The notes: a model not told the origin generated them from the sequence alone. DNA of 50,281 bases from Haloarcula amylovorans (GCF_004681185.1 NZ_SRIF01000004.1:252749-303029); one strand, 5' to 3'; shown: positions 8,246 through 16,148, numbered from the stretch's first letter. Made by a program: numbers and translations.

Positions 8246-9658
8246 CTACCGGACTTCGCTCATCTCGTCGACCAGCTCGATCTGTCGATCCGTAATCCGG
8301 GCAATACGGGTCGCAGGGATCGGCTGGGCGTCGTCCTCCTCCACGTCCCAGCCAAGCGCCGACTTGAACTTGTCTGTGATTGAGGAGTCGGGGTCGACGT
8401 AGAGGGTGTCGCCCTCTACGTCGACGACCATGCCGACCTTGTCCCCGGAGGCGTCGTAGACCGTCTTGCCCTCGTCGTCGTCGCTCGGCGTCGTGGTGGC
8501 TGCTCCGGCTCCACCGACATCCGCGTCCGTGCCGGTCGTCGTCTCGCGGGTGGATGTCTCCGTCTCGGCGGTCATATCGGTATCCTCCTCCGATTCGAGG
8601 TCCGTCTCGACGCCGGTCTCCGTGTCAACGACGGTAGCCATCTCGAACTCGACCTCGTCTCCGCCGATGATACGGCTCTCGACGACCTCGCTCCGGCCCG
8701 TCGAGGCGTCCGTCGTCTCACCCGTGACATCGCCGGCATAGTGCTTCTCGATGGTGACCCCCTCCTCGATCGTCTCGCGCTCGAACAGATAGGTGTGGAC
8801 GACGTCGTCCTCGTCGTACTCGCTCTCGATCGACCCGCTCTCGATGAGTTCCATCGTACTGACATCGACATCGACGATACCACTGTCGAGGACGTTCTGC
8901 TGGACGCCCTCGACGTCGATCTCTTGCTCGACGGCGTCCTCCTCGACCGTCTCCGACTCCGTGATGTCCATCCCGACGACTTCGCTCTCGATCGTCAGTC
9001 GTTCGGTTACTTCCTTCGTGAGCAGCCACTCCTCCTCAACGTCGACCTCGACCCCGACGGGCTCGTCCCACTGATAGCCAGATTCGAACCGAGCGGTGTC
9101 GAAGTGGCTCTCTGTATCCGCGGTGCTGGCGTCGGTCTCGGTCGAGCCGAAGTCATCGTCGTGCGAGTCCAAACCGGTCACGTCGCAGTCGAACTCCCGC
9201 GAGCGGAGCTCGGCGCCAACGACGTTCTCCTCGACGAGTTCCCGGTCGATCACCTCGCTCTGGATCTCGGCCTCCTCGACGACCGTCCGCTCGACGACGG
9301 TCGTCTCGGTGACCTCTGTCGTAACGGTCTCGCCCTCGAGCAGCGCCTCCTCGACGGCCTCGTCCTCGAGCGAGGACTCCTGGATCGCCGCGCTGCGTTC
9401 GGTCACCTCGAACGGCTCGTCATGGCCTGTGCCGCGATAAACGACGACCGAATCCCGCTCCTCGATGCCGCTGTGGAACTCGTCCCAGGTCATCTTCTCA
9501 TGGTCGTCCGACAGTTGGTCACGCGAGACGATGCGGATCCGTCCGGACTCCTCGTCCGCTCCTCGGTGACGGACCGGGACGGCATCGTGCTCCTCGGCCC
9601 AGTCACTGATTGTCTCTTGGTCCGACGACAATCGATACTCGCCGCTTTCATCTCGCAT
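8246..9658 (-). CDS. Very acidic repetitive protein with C-terminal PRC-barrel
   Basis: 470 residues from the ATG at 9656-9658; the frame stays open upstream but with unlike composition. The body (about 90-380) is a long run of short Glu/Val/Thr units such as TVTTEVTETTVVER, VEENVVGAE and ESETVEEDAVEQE, almost without Lys, compatible with DUF2382-like stress domains in degenerate tandem form. The C-terminal 80 residues form a PRC-barrel-like domain (GKTVYDASGDKVGMVVDVEGD). No signal peptide. Similar proteins in haloarchaea are annotated as stress-related, but function is unknown. The extremely biased codons produce a 386-codon open frame on the other strand (8741-9901), which is a shadow. Confidence 0.75.
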   Translation of the reverse strand: MRDESGEYRLSSDQETISDWAEEHDAVPVRHRGADEESGRIRIVSRDQLSDDHEKMTWDEFHSGIEERDSVVVYRGTGHDEPFEVTERSAAIQESSLEDEAVEEALLEGETVTTEVTETTVVERTVVEEAEIQSEVIDRELVEENVVGAELRSREFDCDVTGLDSHDDDFGSTETDASTADTESHFDTARFESGYQWDEPVGVEVDVEEEWLLTKEVTERLTIESEVVGMDITESETVEEDAVEQEIDVEGVQQNVLDSGIVDVDVSTMELIESGSIESEYDEDDVVHTYLFERETIEEGVTIEKHYAGDVTGETTDASTGRSEVVESRIIGGDEVEFEMATVVDTETGVETDLESEEDTDMTAETETSTRETTTGTDADVGGAGAATTTPSDDDEGKTVYDASGDKVGMVVDVEGDTLYVDPDSSITDKFKSALGWDVEEDDAQPIPATRIARITDRQIELVDEMSEVR

Positions 9659-9943
9659 AGTGTGAGTGTATTTACATCCCAGGGATGTCAGATATCGGCC
9701 TGCGAGTGCAATGGCGTCGATCAGAGACCACCATCGACGGAATCGGGGTTGGCTGGTCGGGGCGTAACCGACGCCCTCCCGCGAACGCTCCCGCGACCCG
9801 TACGATCGGCGTGGGTTCGTGACGATGGCACGCCCGGAGAGGTCGTACTCGGGATCGTCGGTCAACCTCATTGGCCACGCAGGAGCAGGTCGTTGAGGTG
9901 AAGGCGGGGAATAGCCACTTCCCCCGTGCGTCGAGTGGTACCT
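9659..9943. other. Intergenic region upstream of acidic protein
   Basis: 285 bases separating the acidic protein from a small broken plus-strand frame. The minus-strand frame of the acidic gene stays open through it (RLTDDPEYDLSGRAIV and on), so an N-terminal extension cannot be fully excluded, but it lacks a plausible start context. No RNA or repeat seen. Confidence 0.3.
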
Positions 9944-10191
9944 ATGGACATAAACAGGCCAAGGGCGGGACGTCAGGGAGAGATAGCGGCGATACTGAAG
10001 GAGCGAGGCAACGGCGTGAAGCCGACGCGCGACATCGCTGACAAGTACACAGTCTTCGGCACAGGGGGAGAGGAACGTGCGCGAACTGGCTGACACCAAT
10101 CGAGGAGCACTTCGTCTGTCACCAGAACGACATCCTGGACGCTGAGGCTGACTCCTGGACCGTCTCGCTGACTGGCGACGCCGCGGGATGA
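9944..10191 (+). pseudogene. Small frameshifted ORF, unknown
   Basis: ATG at 9944 opens GRQGEIAAILKERGNGVKPTRDIADKYTVFGTGGEERARTG and stops (read in pieces, 49 residues). In the next frames the same stretch continues ERARELADTN and then EEHFVCHQNDILDAEADSWTVSLTGDAAG, ending at 10191. The three parts join naturally into one protein of about 80 residues, so the present copy carries two frameshifts. The helical N-terminal part resembles a small DNA-binding or winged-helix protein, but I do not recognise the family. Confidence 0.5.
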
Positions 10192-10388
10192 CTCGTGTTC
10201 TGTTCGTCGCCCCACGTGTTTACAACTTCGGAGTGGATGGAGCGGGCTACATCAATCCCCCAGAAAACAACACTAGCGATACTACCGAAGGCGAGCAGAT
10301 AGATACCGACGCGGAACAGGGACTCAAATAGGGTGATCTCAAGGCCGGCTTCGTTGTGCAAAATAATGTGGATTGTACGATCATCCAT
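10119..10388 (-). CDS. Small single-span membrane protein, unknown
   Basis: 89 residues from an ATG at 10386-10388 (MDDRTIHIIL). One membrane helix around residues 24-46 (FRVGIYLLAFGSIASVVFWGIDVAR, read in pieces) followed by a polar tail. The last 24 codons overlap the antisense small broken ORF, which casts doubt on the C terminus; the natural end may have been near WGDEQ. It lies 17 nt downstream of the four-TM protein in the same direction and may be cotranscribed. No recognised family. Confidence 0.45.
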   Translation of the reverse strand: MDDRTIHIILHNEAGLEITLFESLFRVGIYLLAFGSIASVVFWGIDVARSIHSEVVNTWGDEQNTSHPAASPVSETVQESASASRMSFW

Positions 10389-10405
10389 GATTGGAGCGTC
10401 CACCG

Positions 10406-10903
10406 TCACGTTGCACTCAAGCCGCGATACGCTATTACAACGCCACCGATGAAGACGATCGTCGCCAGGTAGATCGGGCCGAGATGGGTCACCCAATCGT
10501 GGGTGAACGCATCTGCCGTGTAGTGCATTGGTAACGCGAGTGCGAGACCGACGACAGCGGCGGCGACCGCAGTCGCCCACGCCCATCGAAGTCGCTGGCG
10601 CACACCATACCACGACAGGGTGGTGACGGCAATTCCTGTTGAGATAATGAATGCGGCAGTGGCGACGTGCAGGTGACTGATGTAGTACGCCACTGTCGGA
10701 TTCAAATCGGCCTTCGTCATTCCATCGAGCGTACTGACCCCGAGTTCGAAGCCGCTCCCTACGAAGTTCAACACGAGGAACACGATTCCGTAGCCGATAA
10801 ACGCGATTCCGGCGAGCGCCATCAACAGGGAGCCGTTCCGAAGTTGCGACCCGAGTTCGGGCTGTTCTTGCCGTTCGTCTGCGATAGATTGTTCGGTTGC
10901 CAT
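10406..10903 (-). CDS. Four-helix integral membrane protein, unknown
   Basis: 165 residues from the ATG at 10901-10903, preceded by AGGTGATCAC, a strong haloarchaeal Shine-Dalgarno sequence, so the GTG three codons earlier is rejected. Helices at about 25-50, 72-96, 106-126 and 138-160; His residues lie in loops (ISHLHVATAAF, PMHYTADAFTHDWVTHLG). The pattern is that of a small haem- or quinone-associated or DUF membrane protein, but I cannot name the family. The start overlaps the stop region of the methyltransferase gene upstream (stop 10909), so the two are one transcript with OsmC and DUF1059. Confidence 0.7.
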   Translation of the reverse strand: MATEQSIADERQEQPELGSQLRNGSLLMALAGIAFIGYGIVFLVLNFVGSGFELGVSTLDGMTKADLNPTVAYYISHLHVATAAFIISTGIAVTTLSWYGVRQRLRWAWATAVAAAVVGLALALPMHYTADAFTHDWVTHLGPIYLATIVFIGGVVIAYRGLSAT

Positions 10904-10908
10904 AGTGA

Positions 10909-11676
10909 TCACCTGTGGGCGCCAAGCGAGATGCTCTTCACGCCGTACTTCTGGCAGGCACTCGCCGCCTGCTCCGAGCGGAACTCATACTGTGTGTTGT
11001 CCCGGACATCACCCACCTCGAATCCGGTTTCTTCGATGAGCGCCGTGTAGCGGTCAATCTGTTCGGCCCCACCAATACAGGCCGCCCAGAGATCCTCGTT
11101 GTTCTTGATACTCTCGGGAATCAGTTTCTCGCTGATAATGTCCGAGACGGCGAGCCGCCCCCCAGCGGTGAGAATGCGATTCGCCTCCGTAAACACCTGC
11201 TGTTTATCGGGTGAGAGGTTGATGACCCCGTTCGAGAGGACGACGTCGAACGTTCCGTCGTCGAAAGGGACGTCTTCGATGTAGCCCCGTTCGAAGGAGA
11301 CGTTCTCTATTACTGCTTCGTCGCGCAGCTGTCGCGCCTTCGCGAGCTGTTCGTTGGTCATGTCGAGACCAGTCACGCTCCCGGTGTCGCCGACGTGTAC
11401 CGCCGCGACGAACACATCCGTTCCGGACCCACTCCCCAGGTCGAGGACGTCATCCCCCTCTTCGAGGGCGGCGAAATCGAAATGGTATCCGACGCCGGCG
11501 AAGGACTCCAGTGCTTCTTCGGGGATCGTGTCGAGATCGCTTACCGGGTAGCCGAGCCGTTTCGCTAGGGAACGGCCCATCTCGAAGTGATACTCCTCGG
11601 TCGGTGCCTCCGCGACGTCTCGATAGACGCTTTTGACGGCCCGTTCGAGGCGGTCAACGTCGAGTGACTCTGGCAT
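10909..11676 (-). CDS. ArsM-like SAM-dependent methyltransferase, atypical
   Basis: 255 residues. Class I methyltransferase fold: LDLGSGSGTDVFVAA (SAM motif I near residue 78), LDMTNEQLAKAR (motif II) and the ArsM/UbiE hallmark SNGVINLSPDKQQVF near 150. In arsenite methyltransferases that motif reads NCVINLSPDK; here the Cys is Gly. A later Cys (AACIGGAEQI) is kept. The N-terminal Cys pair of ArsM is absent. It therefore belongs to the ArsM family but probably lacks the full As(III) site and may methylate something else. Overlapping or close spacing groups it with the membrane protein downstream and OsmC upstream (15 nt). Confidence 0.85.
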   Translation of the reverse strand: MPESLDVDRLERAVKSVYRDVAEAPTEEYHFEMGRSLAKRLGYPVSDLDTIPEEALESFAGVGYHFDFAALEEGDDVLDLGSGSGTDVFVAAVHVGDTGSVTGLDMTNEQLAKARQLRDEAVIENVSFERGYIEDVPFDDGTFDVVLSNGVINLSPDKQQVFTEANRILTAGGRLAVSDIISEKLIPESIKNNEDLWAACIGGAEQIDRYTALIEETGFEVGDVRDNTQYEFRSEQAASACQKYGVKSISLGAHR

Positions 11677-11690
11677 TCGTCGTCACCTCG

Positions 11691-12296
11691 TCAGTCGTCG
11701 GCCGCCACCTCGGCCGAGGTGGTCACCGTGAGCTGGACGTCTTGAGCGAGCGAGACGAGCGTATACACTGGCGCACGTCGCGCCCACTCGTCGATCTGGT
11801 CTTTATCGAGGTCGGGGCTCTCGATCTCGACTTCAGCGGTCAGGTTCTCGAAGACAGCGTCGGCCTCGTCGAGATCCTTGAGACTGAAGAGGACTCTTGG
11901 ATCGAACTCAGTGCGAACGCGGGTCTGGAGATACTCAATGTCGACGCCGGTAGCGACGGCATTGATGGTGATGCCGACGTTGATGCATGAAGCCAGCGCG
12001 GAGAGTGCGGCCTCGATTGGTTCTAGCCGGTCGGTCCCGCCGACCCAGCCGCCTGCGTCCAAGACTTCTTTCCACGCTCCGTAGGGAATCGTGTACTCTC
12101 GGGTTTCGCGTGCGATTGTCTCGCCGCCGAGTTCGTAGCTGTCTACCTTTGCGAGGCTGTGCGCGCACGTCCCTTCGTAGGTGGACCGGGCACCGAGCCC
12201 AAGTTGCACCTCGTCAGGGCTTTCGGCCGCGAATTCGGCGAATTCTTCGAATGTCTCAAGATCCACGCCGTGGGTGACCTGCTGGTCAGTCGCCAT
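11691..12296 (-). CDS. OsmC family protein
   Basis: 201 residues, the usual size of an archaeal OsmC-like protein. Recognisable are YGAWKEVLDAGG, GGTDRLEPIEAALSALASCINVGITINA (the helix carrying the family Cys, SALASC, residue about 118) and the C-terminal YTLVSLAQDVQL strand region. OsmC/Ohr proteins reduce hydroperoxides through a Cys pair; the N-terminal Cys (TCAHSLAK) may be a partner. Cytosolic. It sits 2 nt from the DUF1059 start region and 15 nt before the methyltransferase, a frequent OsmC/DUF1059/methyltransferase grouping in haloarchaea. Confidence 0.85.
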   Translation of the reverse strand: MATDQQVTHGVDLETFEEFAEFAAESPDEVQLGLGARSTYEGTCAHSLAKVDSYELGGETIARETREYTIPYGAWKEVLDAGGWVGGTDRLEPIEAALSALASCINVGITINAVATGVDIEYLQTRVRTEFDPRVLFSLKDLDEADAVFENLTAEVEIESPDLDKDQIDEWARRAPVYTLVSLAQDVQLTVTTSAEVAADD

Positions 12297-12298
12297 CG

Positions 12299-12472
12299 TT
12301 ACACGACCTGCAGGTGGTCCGTCCGAAGTTCGTCGTCCGTGTACTCTTTCCCGTGCACCTCTTTCATGTGGTTCCTAGCCAGTTCGATCGCTTCAGCTTC
12401 GTTCTCTGACTGGATGATGAACCGGCAATCAGCTGCTGCCGATTCGCAGTCGAGTTTGTGTGCTTGTGCCAT
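12299..12472 (-). CDS. DUF1059 small protein
   Basis: 57 residues, start ATG at 12470-12472. MAQAHKLDCESAAADCRFIIQSENE then a helix AIELARNHMKEVHGKEYTDDEL (read in pieces) is the DUF1059 pattern: an N-terminal strand with Cys, a conserved xCxF/I core and a His-containing helix. Function unknown. The stop (12299-12301) is 2 nt from the OsmC start, so the pair is cotranscribed. First gene of the minus-strand operon running to 10119. Confidence 0.8.
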   Translation of the reverse strand: MAQAHKLDCESAAADCRFIIQSENEAEAIELARNHMKEVHGKEYTDDELRTDHLQVV

Positions 12473-12748
12473 AGTGGTTCAGTTGCCTTCCGGCAGGAGC
12501 TGATAAGCGCCCAAATGTTAGGAAGCTAACTAGTGGTGCACCGACGGTGGGTGACGCTGTGTCCACATTATGATCATCCGGCAGTCACTGACATCTGTGC
12601 AGGTGATGCACAGCCGTCACCCAGTGGAAGCGAGAGCCACCGCCGGCGGAATCGCTTCCGGGCCCATTCGTTCCCAAACAGCGAGTGATGGGCCGGTTGT
12701 GTGGCGGAAACCGAGTCTGATACATCTGAGCGCAACTCACCCAGGCTG
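12473..12748. other. Intergenic region, promoter of DUF1059 operon
   Basis: 276 bases between the DUF1059 start and the stop of the HTH regulator. It should contain the promoter of the DUF1059-OsmC-methyltransferase operon (TTAGGAAGCTAACTAG near 12518-12533 is AT-richer and partly symmetric). The remaining 200 bases read as non-coding. Confidence 0.35.
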
Positions 12749-13558
12749 TTACTTCTCGACCGTTTCGAGTGGGACAGTCGGGGTCTGGTGCCGATAGAAC
12801 TCGTGTTTTGATTCCGCCCACTCACGAGCATCCTCTGAGTCGGTGTCGACCAACACACGAACTGTGACACTATCGGAATCGTGGCCACAGATTGCGATTC
12901 GATTATCGAAGATCCCGATTCCATATGGTGGGAGCTCATCGTGTAACCACATGGTGAGATTGTCACTCGCCAGGGTCTTGGCAAACAATTCCGGATAGTT
13001 CGACCGATAATATTTGGCTATCTTTGGCGGATGGATAATCTCTGTTTGCATACCATCGATGACTTGCTGGCAGAGCTCATTCCGATAGGGCTCGAAGATC
13101 GCGATATCGGTACCGACGAAACGAAACTGGTGTGTGTCTCTGATAAGGGTAAGAAATCGGTTTAGTGGCGCGTACGGATTGTCGGCTTCAGCAACCGTCA
13201 CGACCGCATCGGCACACATCTCGATCGTGAATCCACTCTCCTCGTCCGGAAGCCACTGCCAGACGTCGCGGACCTTCCGTTCAATTTCGACTCGCTCGAT
13301 TAGCTCCGCGACGGCGGATGCAATGTATGCACCAAGGGGTGTCGCCTCGTATTGGTATTCATTTCTGCGAATCCAGTTGCGGTCTTCGAACTCACGTAGT
13401 GTCCGTCGAAGCGTCGAAGACGAAACGCCGGTCATCTCCCAGAGTTCGGATCGGCTCCGGGGACGAACGGTCAGTGCCACAAGCGTTGGGGCACGGTGTT
13501 CTGATCGTGTGAGATAGCCAATGTCGTCGATTGGCGACCCCTTGTCATTTGTACCCAT
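12749..13558 (-). CDS. Winged-helix transcriptional regulator (FilR1/TrmB-like)
   Basis: 269 residues from the ATG at 13556-13558. Residues 15-75 form a winged helix (RSRSELWEMTGVSSSTLRRTLREFEDRNW, in pieces); the rest resembles the methanogenesis-regulator FilR1 (DUF1724) sensor domain, with IFEPYRNELCQQVIDGM and the conserved GIFDNRIAICGHD near residue 215. Such haloarchaeal regulators control nearby metabolic or stress genes; ligand unknown. It lies upstream of, and in the same direction as, the OsmC/ArsM-like operon, for which it is a candidate regulator. A TATA box 18-25 nt before the start suggests a leaderless transcript. Confidence 0.8.
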   Translation of the reverse strand: MGTNDKGSPIDDIGYLTRSEHRAPTLVALTVRPRSRSELWEMTGVSSSTLRRTLREFEDRNWIRRNEYQYEATPLGAYIASAVAELIERVEIERKVRDVWQWLPDEESGFTIEMCADAVVTVAEADNPYAPLNRFLTLIRDTHQFRFVGTDIAIFEPYRNELCQQVIDGMQTEIIHPPKIAKYYRSNYPELFAKTLASDNLTMWLHDELPPYGIGIFDNRIAICGHDSDSVTVRVLVDTDSEDAREWAESKHEFYRHQTPTVPLETVEK

Positions 13559-13575
13559 GGTATATATACACATGG

Positions 13576-13583
13576 GTTTATAA
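13576..13583 (-). promoter_or_regulatory. TATA box of the HTH regulator gene
   Basis: TTATAAAC on the minus strand, 18-25 nt before the ATG at 13558, with further TATATATA between it and the start. Spacing implies transcription starting at or near the start codon, as is common in haloarchaea. Confidence 0.5.
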
Positions 13584-13891
13584 TAACCGTTCGCTCTCTG
13601 AGTGGACGACGTACTCCATTCGAGAGGTTCTCCAGTTCCGTTCTGTGGCGTGACCGCACTATTGACATCGCCTGAGTGGGTATTGGAGTAGAGATACTAA
13701 TTAGACATCTGGGGGCTAAGGCTGTCCCCAGAATTGTATAATGAGTGTTCCGGAAAGAAGGAGCGACGCTAAGCTATAGAAGTGATCGTAGCAGGGACCG
13801 AGCGATTCCCGATATCATGCGTATATTTACCACACCAGGGGGCATAGGTACCGTATAGCCAGCAGTGCGACACTGGCTCCCGGAGACATTA
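13584..13891. other. Intergenic region, no gene seen
   Basis: About 310 bases upstream of a zinc microprotein. AT-richer than flanks. A GGGGGCTAAGGCTGTCCCC hairpin (13712-13730) stands out, with GGGG/CCCC arms. Its role, terminator or mobile-element scar, is not clear. Confidence 0.35.
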
Positions 13892-14020
13892 ATGCCAAAG
13901 ACAGCATGCACAGAGTGTGGCCGTGAGTTTTCGTACGATACAGGGCGGGAGACGCCGCGTGCGCCGATGCGATTCTGTAAGTACTGTGGTGCCGAACTGC
14001 CACCACGAGAGGAGTGGTGA
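13892..14020 (+). CDS. Zinc-ribbon microprotein (42 aa)
   Basis: 42 residues from ATG 13892. Two CxxC knuckles, CTECGREF (Cys6, Cys9) and CKYCGAEL (Cys29, Cys32), make a complete four-cysteine zinc ribbon, with a short basic linker containing RETPRAPMR. Small proteins of this kind are abundant in haloarchaea and mostly uncharacterised; some affect motility or stress. TTAAT lies directly before the start, so initiation is probably leaderless or weak. Isolated between the regulator gene and the arsC remnant. Confidence 0.7.
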   Translation: MPKTACTECGREFSYDTGRETPRAPMRFCKYCGAELPPREEW

Positions 14021-14180
14021 CTAGCACTCACTTTTGGATTACCAGCCATTACCGAGTCTCTTGGCATCCCAGCTGTCGTTGCGACTACAGAGATCGATAG
14101 CAAACTGGCCGTCGAGACGTCTCTTGTCACGCTCTATCCGTGGTTTCAGATGACTCGTCGGCTGACTTGAGCGAGTAGAG

Positions 14181-14557
14181 GCGTTTGCTGAACGCGAGCG
14201 CCGAGGGCTCGAAGACAGCGTTGAGCTCATCACAGGTGAGACCCACCAGCTGACAGCGTTCACGAAGAGGTCGTGACGGTCATGAGCGAACTCGGGATGG
14301 ATTTCTCGGCAGACACCACGTGAAGTCTCGACGGCGGAACTCGAATCCTGCGACGTTGTCGCGACCATGGCTGTTCGACGCTTGACCTCGACGCAGCGGA
14401 TGTCGACGTTTGTGACTGGGCATTAGACGATCCTGACGGCTAAGACCTCGACCAGGTCCGTACAATTCGAGATGACATCGAACAGCGAGTAACGGCCCTT
14501 TTCGGCGAGCTTTTCGGCGAGGCTGACGCTTCGCACAATAGAGCAGCTTCGAAATAG
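14181..14557 (+). pseudogene. Arsenate reductase (LMW-phosphatase type) remnant
   Basis: Three frames contain ordered pieces of a haloarchaeal arsenate reductase: AFAERERRGLEDSVELITG, then HEEVVTVMSELGMDFSA, TREVSTAELESCDVVATM, then CSTLDLDAADVDVCDWALDDPDG, a TAG/TAA-interrupted DLDQVRTIRDDIEQRV, and TALFGELFGEADA. At least three frameshifts and one stop disrupt it, and the N-terminal catalytic loop (VCVQNAGRSQM in relatives) is gone. An open plus-strand stretch just before it (14035-14172, GLPAITESLGIPAVVATTEID) is unassigned and may be another fragment. The remnant converges on arsM, so this was a fuller arsenic island. Confidence 0.8.
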
Positions 14558-14581
14558 AGTCGCTGGAGCCGAATAACCGTC

Positions 14582-15391
14582 TCAGGCCGGCTTGGTTGCC
14601 TCAATTGTCGCTGAAACCACGTACTCGCTCACGTCCCGGTCGGCGTCCCACTCCCTGATGAACTCCTCGCTTGCTTCGTCCGACTCGACCTGAATCGCCT
14701 CGAAGCCCGCGTTCGAGAGCATTCGTTCGACGTTGACTATCGGCAATGCGCCCGCAACACAAGAGGCGACTGATTCCGGGTCGGCATGAACATCCTCGGG
14801 CAGTTCGGCGGTCAATACCACGTCCGAGATCGCGAGTCGTCCTCCGGGCCGGAGGGCACGATAGGCCTCGTGGAACACCTGCTGTTTGTCGGGGGAGAGG
14901 TTGATCACACAGTTCGAAATGATGACGTCGACCGTCTCATCGGCGACTGGGAGATGTTCGATTTCACCGAGTCGAAACTCGACGTTCCGAACATCGTTCG
15001 TTGCGACGTTCTCCCTAGCCTTTTCGATCATTGCCGGCGTCATGTCAACACCGATTACATGGCCGGTGTCCCCGACTTCTTGGCCAGCAAGGAAACAATC
15101 GAAACCCGCGCCAGAGCCCAAATCAAGGACAGTCTCACCGGGTTGCAGAGCGGCGATTGCATTTGGATTGCCACAGCCAAGTCCCAGGTTTGCCCCGTCC
15201 GCCACGGCGGTTTCCTGATCTTCGGAGTAGCCGAGTTGGCGAGTCAGCCTCTCGTCGGGCCCAGCGTCCGAGTCACTACAGCAACTCGACGACTCATTCG
15301 CAATCTGTCTATACCGTCGGCGGACTGCTCGGCGCTGTTCGTCGGAAGCTAGCCCACCGGTCGTCGAATCCGGGTTGGGCTGTTCACTCAT
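14582..15391 (-). CDS. arsM: Arsenite methyltransferase
   Basis: 269 residues from the ATG at 15389-15391, which overlaps the arsR stop by 8 nt (ATGAGTGA), so translation is coupled. Canonical ArsM features: N-terminal Cys pair (SSCCSD), GANLGLGCGNPNAI, SAM motif LDLGSGAGFDCFLAG, SNCVINLSPDKQQVF and SCVAGALP, giving the conserved As(III)-binding cysteines. It transfers methyl groups from SAM to trivalent arsenic, yielding methylated and partly volatile arsenicals. Cytosolic. A longer start eight codons upstream is less likely given the overlap arrangement. Regulated with arsR from the operator at 15757-15792. Confidence 0.93.
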   Translation of the reverse strand: MSEQPNPDSTTGGLASDEQRRAVRRRYRQIANESSSCCSDSDAGPDERLTRQLGYSEDQETAVADGANLGLGCGNPNAIAALQPGETVLDLGSGAGFDCFLAGQEVGDTGHVIGVDMTPAMIEKARENVATNDVRNVEFRLGEIEHLPVADETVDVIISNCVINLSPDKQQVFHEAYRALRPGGRLAISDVVLTAELPEDVHADPESVASCVAGALPIVNVERMLSNAGFEAIQVESDEASEEFIREWDADRDVSEYVVSATIEATKPA

Positions 15392-15755
15392 CGAGTTCAC
15401 CCCGAGATTCATCAAGTGTGGTCAAGAGGGCCGTCGCTCGTGATGTTGCAGCATAGTATCGCCATTTGCCGTCTTTGCGTCGGGACACGAGTCCGGCGGC
15501 GTAGAGCCGTGAAAGCGCGTGACTAATAGCGCCCTGGCTGACACCGAGTGCCGGTTCGAGTTCACAGACACACACGTCCCCCTCTGTGTCAGCAATCAAT
15601 CTGAGGACCTCGTACCGCGTGTCGTTGCCGAGAGCGGAGAGAACCTGGACGTCTGCGGTGAGTTCTGACTCAGTCAATGAATGAGTGGCAGTACAGCACT
15701 CTCTGTCCGATGGCGTGTTCTCTCCCTGTGTTGGTGAGGACGATTGTCGACTCAT
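15384..15755 (-). CDS. arsR: ArsR-family metalloregulator
   Basis: 123 residues. Winged helix from about residue 30: LSALGNDTRYEVLRLIADTEGDVCVCELEPALGVSQGAISHALSRL (read in pieces). The DVCVCEL motif in helix alpha-3 is the ArsR As(III)/Sb(III) site. An extra N-terminal Cys pair (RECCTATH) could provide a third thiolate. It normally represses by binding a palindrome over the promoter and is released by arsenite. The palindrome lies directly before its start. The arsM start overlaps its end. Confidence 0.92.
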   Translation of the reverse strand: MSRQSSSPTQGENTPSDRECCTATHSLTESELTADVQVLSALGNDTRYEVLRLIADTEGDVCVCELEPALGVSQGAISHALSRLYAAGLVSRRKDGKWRYYAATSRATALLTTLDESRGELDE

Positions 15756-15756
15756 C

Positions 15757-15792
15757 TTAGCGATTGCTAATATTAGGGGGGACTAATATAAG
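15757..15792 (-). promoter_or_regulatory. arsR-arsM operator and promoter
   Basis: TTAGCGATTGCTAA (15757-15770, inverted TTAGC/GCTAA) starts one base before the arsR ATG. It overlaps a second perfect palindrome CTAATATTAG (15767-15776). After a GGGGGG run comes CTTATATTAG on the minus strand (15783-15792), a TATA box about 28-37 nt before the start. A dimeric ArsR bound here would cover the transcription start and start codon. Confidence 0.7.
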
Positions 15793-16148
15793 TGTTCCCC
15801 TGGAACGGACTCCCTCGTATCGCCTCCGAACTGGAACCGCCGTCGTTTAGCGGTCAGGTCGTACGTGTAATGTATAATAGATTCAATATCTCTCCTGTAG
15901 AATTAGCACCTCAAATTGGTCAATACAGAGGATGTACCAAGCACTGCAGCGCTTTCGGCGAGATACCACTGGTTTGTGGGACCAGAGCCACGATATGACT
16001 GTATACCCCACGAGATCGGTGTTCTGGTGGAACGGTAGCTGGTGCGCTTGGGAGAGCGAGAGGATAGCGTCTATTCGGCATTTATCTCACTAGTATTTAT
16101 AAATATGAAACAATAAATTTTATTATAGATTTCAGTCAACAATTTAAT
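15793..16148. other. AT-rich intergenic region
   Basis: 356 bases between arsR and a zinc microprotein. The 3' part (16081-16148) is unusually AT-rich for this window (TATTTATAAATATGAAACAA and further) and probably holds the microprotein promoter. The one open frame (15792-15998) has no protein-like features. Confidence 0.4.

Noticed and set aside
8741..9901. 386-codon plus-strand ORF opposite the acidic protein
   Set aside because: It is rich in Leu/Asp/Arg pairs created by the complement of GAG/GTC/GAC codons of the minus-strand gene, has no motif, and the other strand carries a PRC domain.
10389..10925. N-terminal part of the long minus-strand ORF 10119-10925
   Set aside because: Arg-rich out-of-frame reading of the four-helix membrane protein; only the last 89 codons, starting with ATG at 10388, look real.
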